Assembly: GCA_964400285.1 (NCBI GenBank)
Contig: CAYNTK010000011.1
Span: 1 to 64,000, forward strand
From: FEN-1279 sp964400285
GTDB lineage: Bacteria; Bacteroidota; Ignavibacteria; Tepidaquicellales; Tepidaquicellaceae
DNA length: 64,000 bases
Reading direction: 5' to 3'
Under the pieces are notes generated by a model. It was not told where the DNA came from and did not search any database. It was given only the letters and a program-made list of their open reading frames with translations. Each line of letters starts with the position of its first letter. Positions within the stretch are counted from its first letter, which is position 1. Below are positions 63,190 to 64,000 of the stretch, piece after piece. The position numbers and the translations under genes are program-made.

Positions 63190-64000
63190 TTGCCTGAAAT
63201 AAAAAAAATACTAATAATTAGATTTTCTTCATTTGGAGATATAGTATTAACTTATCCATTTATTTCAAAATTGAAAGCTATATATAAAAATGCACAGATA
63301 GATTTTTTGACTAAAGAAAAATTTATGTTATTAGTAAAGATGCATAATGGAATTGATAATATAATAGAATATAAAGGAGAAAATATTTTTAAGCTAAGAA
63401 AAATATTAAAAGAAAATAAATATGATATTGTATTCGATTTACATAAAAATATTCGTTCGTTTTTTTCAACTTTGTTTTTAAATACAAAGAAAATAAGATA
63501 TAAAAAAGGAACATTAAAAAAATTATTACTTGTTGGATTAAAAATAAATTTAATAAAAGGAGTTATACCGGTTTATAAAAGGTATTTATTAGCATTGGAT
63601 AAAATTTATTTTCTCGACAATCTTGAATTTACAACAACAGATTTGAAATTTAATAAAGACCCTATAATTGACAAGTCCTATATATTTATAGCTCCTTCAT
63701 CAAAACATTTTACAAAAACTTTTCCAAAAGAAAAACTCGAACTAATTATTGAAAGGATAAAAAATAAGAAAATAGTTATAACAGGAGATAAATCAAAAAC
63801 AGATACCGAAATATGTAAGTATCTTTATAAAAAATTTGGAAACAATTTAGAATATATAGAAAATTCCGATTTTAATACTTTGGCAAATTTAATATTTAGC
63901 AGTGAATTAGTAATTTGCAATGATAGCGGTGTATTACATTTGTCAGAAGCATTAAATAAAAAAGTAATAGTATTTTTTGGTAGCACGGTTAAAGAGTTTG
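63190..64000 (+). CDS. Glycosyltransferase family 9 (heptosyltransferase-like), cut by the window edge
   Basis: This plus-strand frame is open from TTG 63190 to the end, so the gene is truncated at the right edge (270 codons seen). The N-terminal motif KKILIIRFSSFGDIVLTYPF is followed by YDIVFDLHKNIRSFF. The C-terminal donor-binding half has IAPSSKHFTKTFP, VITGDKS, and a final ICNDSGVLHLSEAL region. These fit GT9 lipopolysaccharide heptosyltransferase or glycosyltransferase. No ATG start is visible; TTG 63190 lies 10 bases after bshC. Confidence 0.88.
   Translation, partial: MPEIKKILIIRFSSFGDIVLTYPFISKLKAIYKNAQIDFLTKEKFMLLVKMHNGIDNIIEYKGENIFKLRKILKENKYDIVFDLHKNIRSFFSTLFLNTKKIRYKKGTLKKLLLVGLKINLIKGVIPVYKRYLLALDKIYFLDNLEFTTTDLKFNKDPIIDKSYIFIAPSSKHFTKTFPKEKLELIIERIKNKKIVITGDKSKTDTEICKYLYKKFGNNLEYIENSDFNTLANLIFSSELVICNDSGVLHLSEALNKKVIVFFGSTVKEF

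Noticed and set aside
1..64000. CRISPR arrays, integrases, transposases, tRNA or rRNA genes
   Set aside because: No multi-copy regularly spaced repeats, no DDE, tyrosine or serine recombinase motifs, and no tRNA T-loop/acceptor pattern were found; gaps are short and A+T-rich.

Overview
The window is a strongly A+T-rich bacterial chromosome segment, densely packed with about 65 protein genes on both strands and no rRNA or tRNA genes that I can see. Several markers point to the Bacteroidota/Chlorobi side of the FCB group, probably an Ignavibacteria- or Kapabacteria-like lineage (inference). They are a secreted beta-helix protein ending in a type IX-secretion sorting domain with a YPNPFNPST motif, a TonB-dependent receptor, an Hc1-like histone H1 protein, bacillithiol synthesis (BshC), and the gene order ffh-rpsP-khpA-rimM-trmD-rplS. 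About a dozen genes appear to start with TTG. Strong AAGGAG ribosome-binding sites occur only in front of a subset of genes.

Layout. 0.1-4.7 kb (+): AtuA-related protein, prfB with a programmed +1 frameshift, a LolC/E-type permease, menaquinone methyltransferase, a His-rich NicO-like metal transporter, and rpsR. 4.7-7.2 kb (-): a partner-switching set (STAS protein, switch kinase, PP2C phosphatase). 7.4-9.7 kb (+): anmK and an epimerase. 9.7-17.9 kb (-): a probable operon of EamA exporter, cation diffusion facilitator, Gfo/Idh/MocA oxidoreductase, CCA-adding enzyme, His/Cys peptide, repeat lipoprotein and TonB receptor, with a metal-handling flavour. 18.0-19.2 kb (-): a 34-residue basic protein and class I aldolase. 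19.5-24.9 kb (+): TPR protein, YqeY, CvpA, MutS2 and a response regulator whose AAA+ domain lacks the sigma-54 GAFTGA loop. 24.9-29.7 kb (-): deoxynucleoside kinase and the ribosome/SRP operon. 29.8-32.7 kb: rnhB, yraN, hemW and an outer-membrane-type exported protein.

32.9-39.1 kb (+) is the most unusual stretch. It holds a beta-decarboxylating dehydrogenase, an HMG-CoA-lyase-family enzyme, a class III CoA-transferase and a LeuC/LeuD-type hydro-lyase, which together suggest a branched C5/C6 dicarboxylate (for example citramalate/mesaconate) pathway. Two small S23/Avd-like four-helix-bundle genes are inserted between these enzymes. Each is preceded by a tandem array of a short unit (7 nt in one, 8 nt in the other) and followed by reverse-complement copies of that same unit. 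A third pair of inverted heptad arrays with no gene between them lies near the left end.

39.3-46.8 kb: cytochrome c lipoprotein, lepB, lepA, Hc1-like protein, hisC-like aminotransferase, DUF1858, UPF0316, TerC and a DUF3298-type exported protein. 46.9-53.8 kb (-): an apparent eight-gene operon of carbamate kinase, ornithine and aspartate carbamoyltransferases, fabD, DUF3109, two tandem fabG genes and another SDR. 53.9-64 kb: M48 peptidase lipoprotein, exported protein, MBL hydrolase, smpB, tyrS, pyruvoyl-dependent arginine decarboxylase, a small DUF6504-like protein with a 42-bp palindrome at its start, MFS transporter, secreted beta-helix protein, bshC and a glycosyltransferase family 9 gene cut by the right edge.

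All functions are read from motifs and family resemblance by eye; no database search was run.
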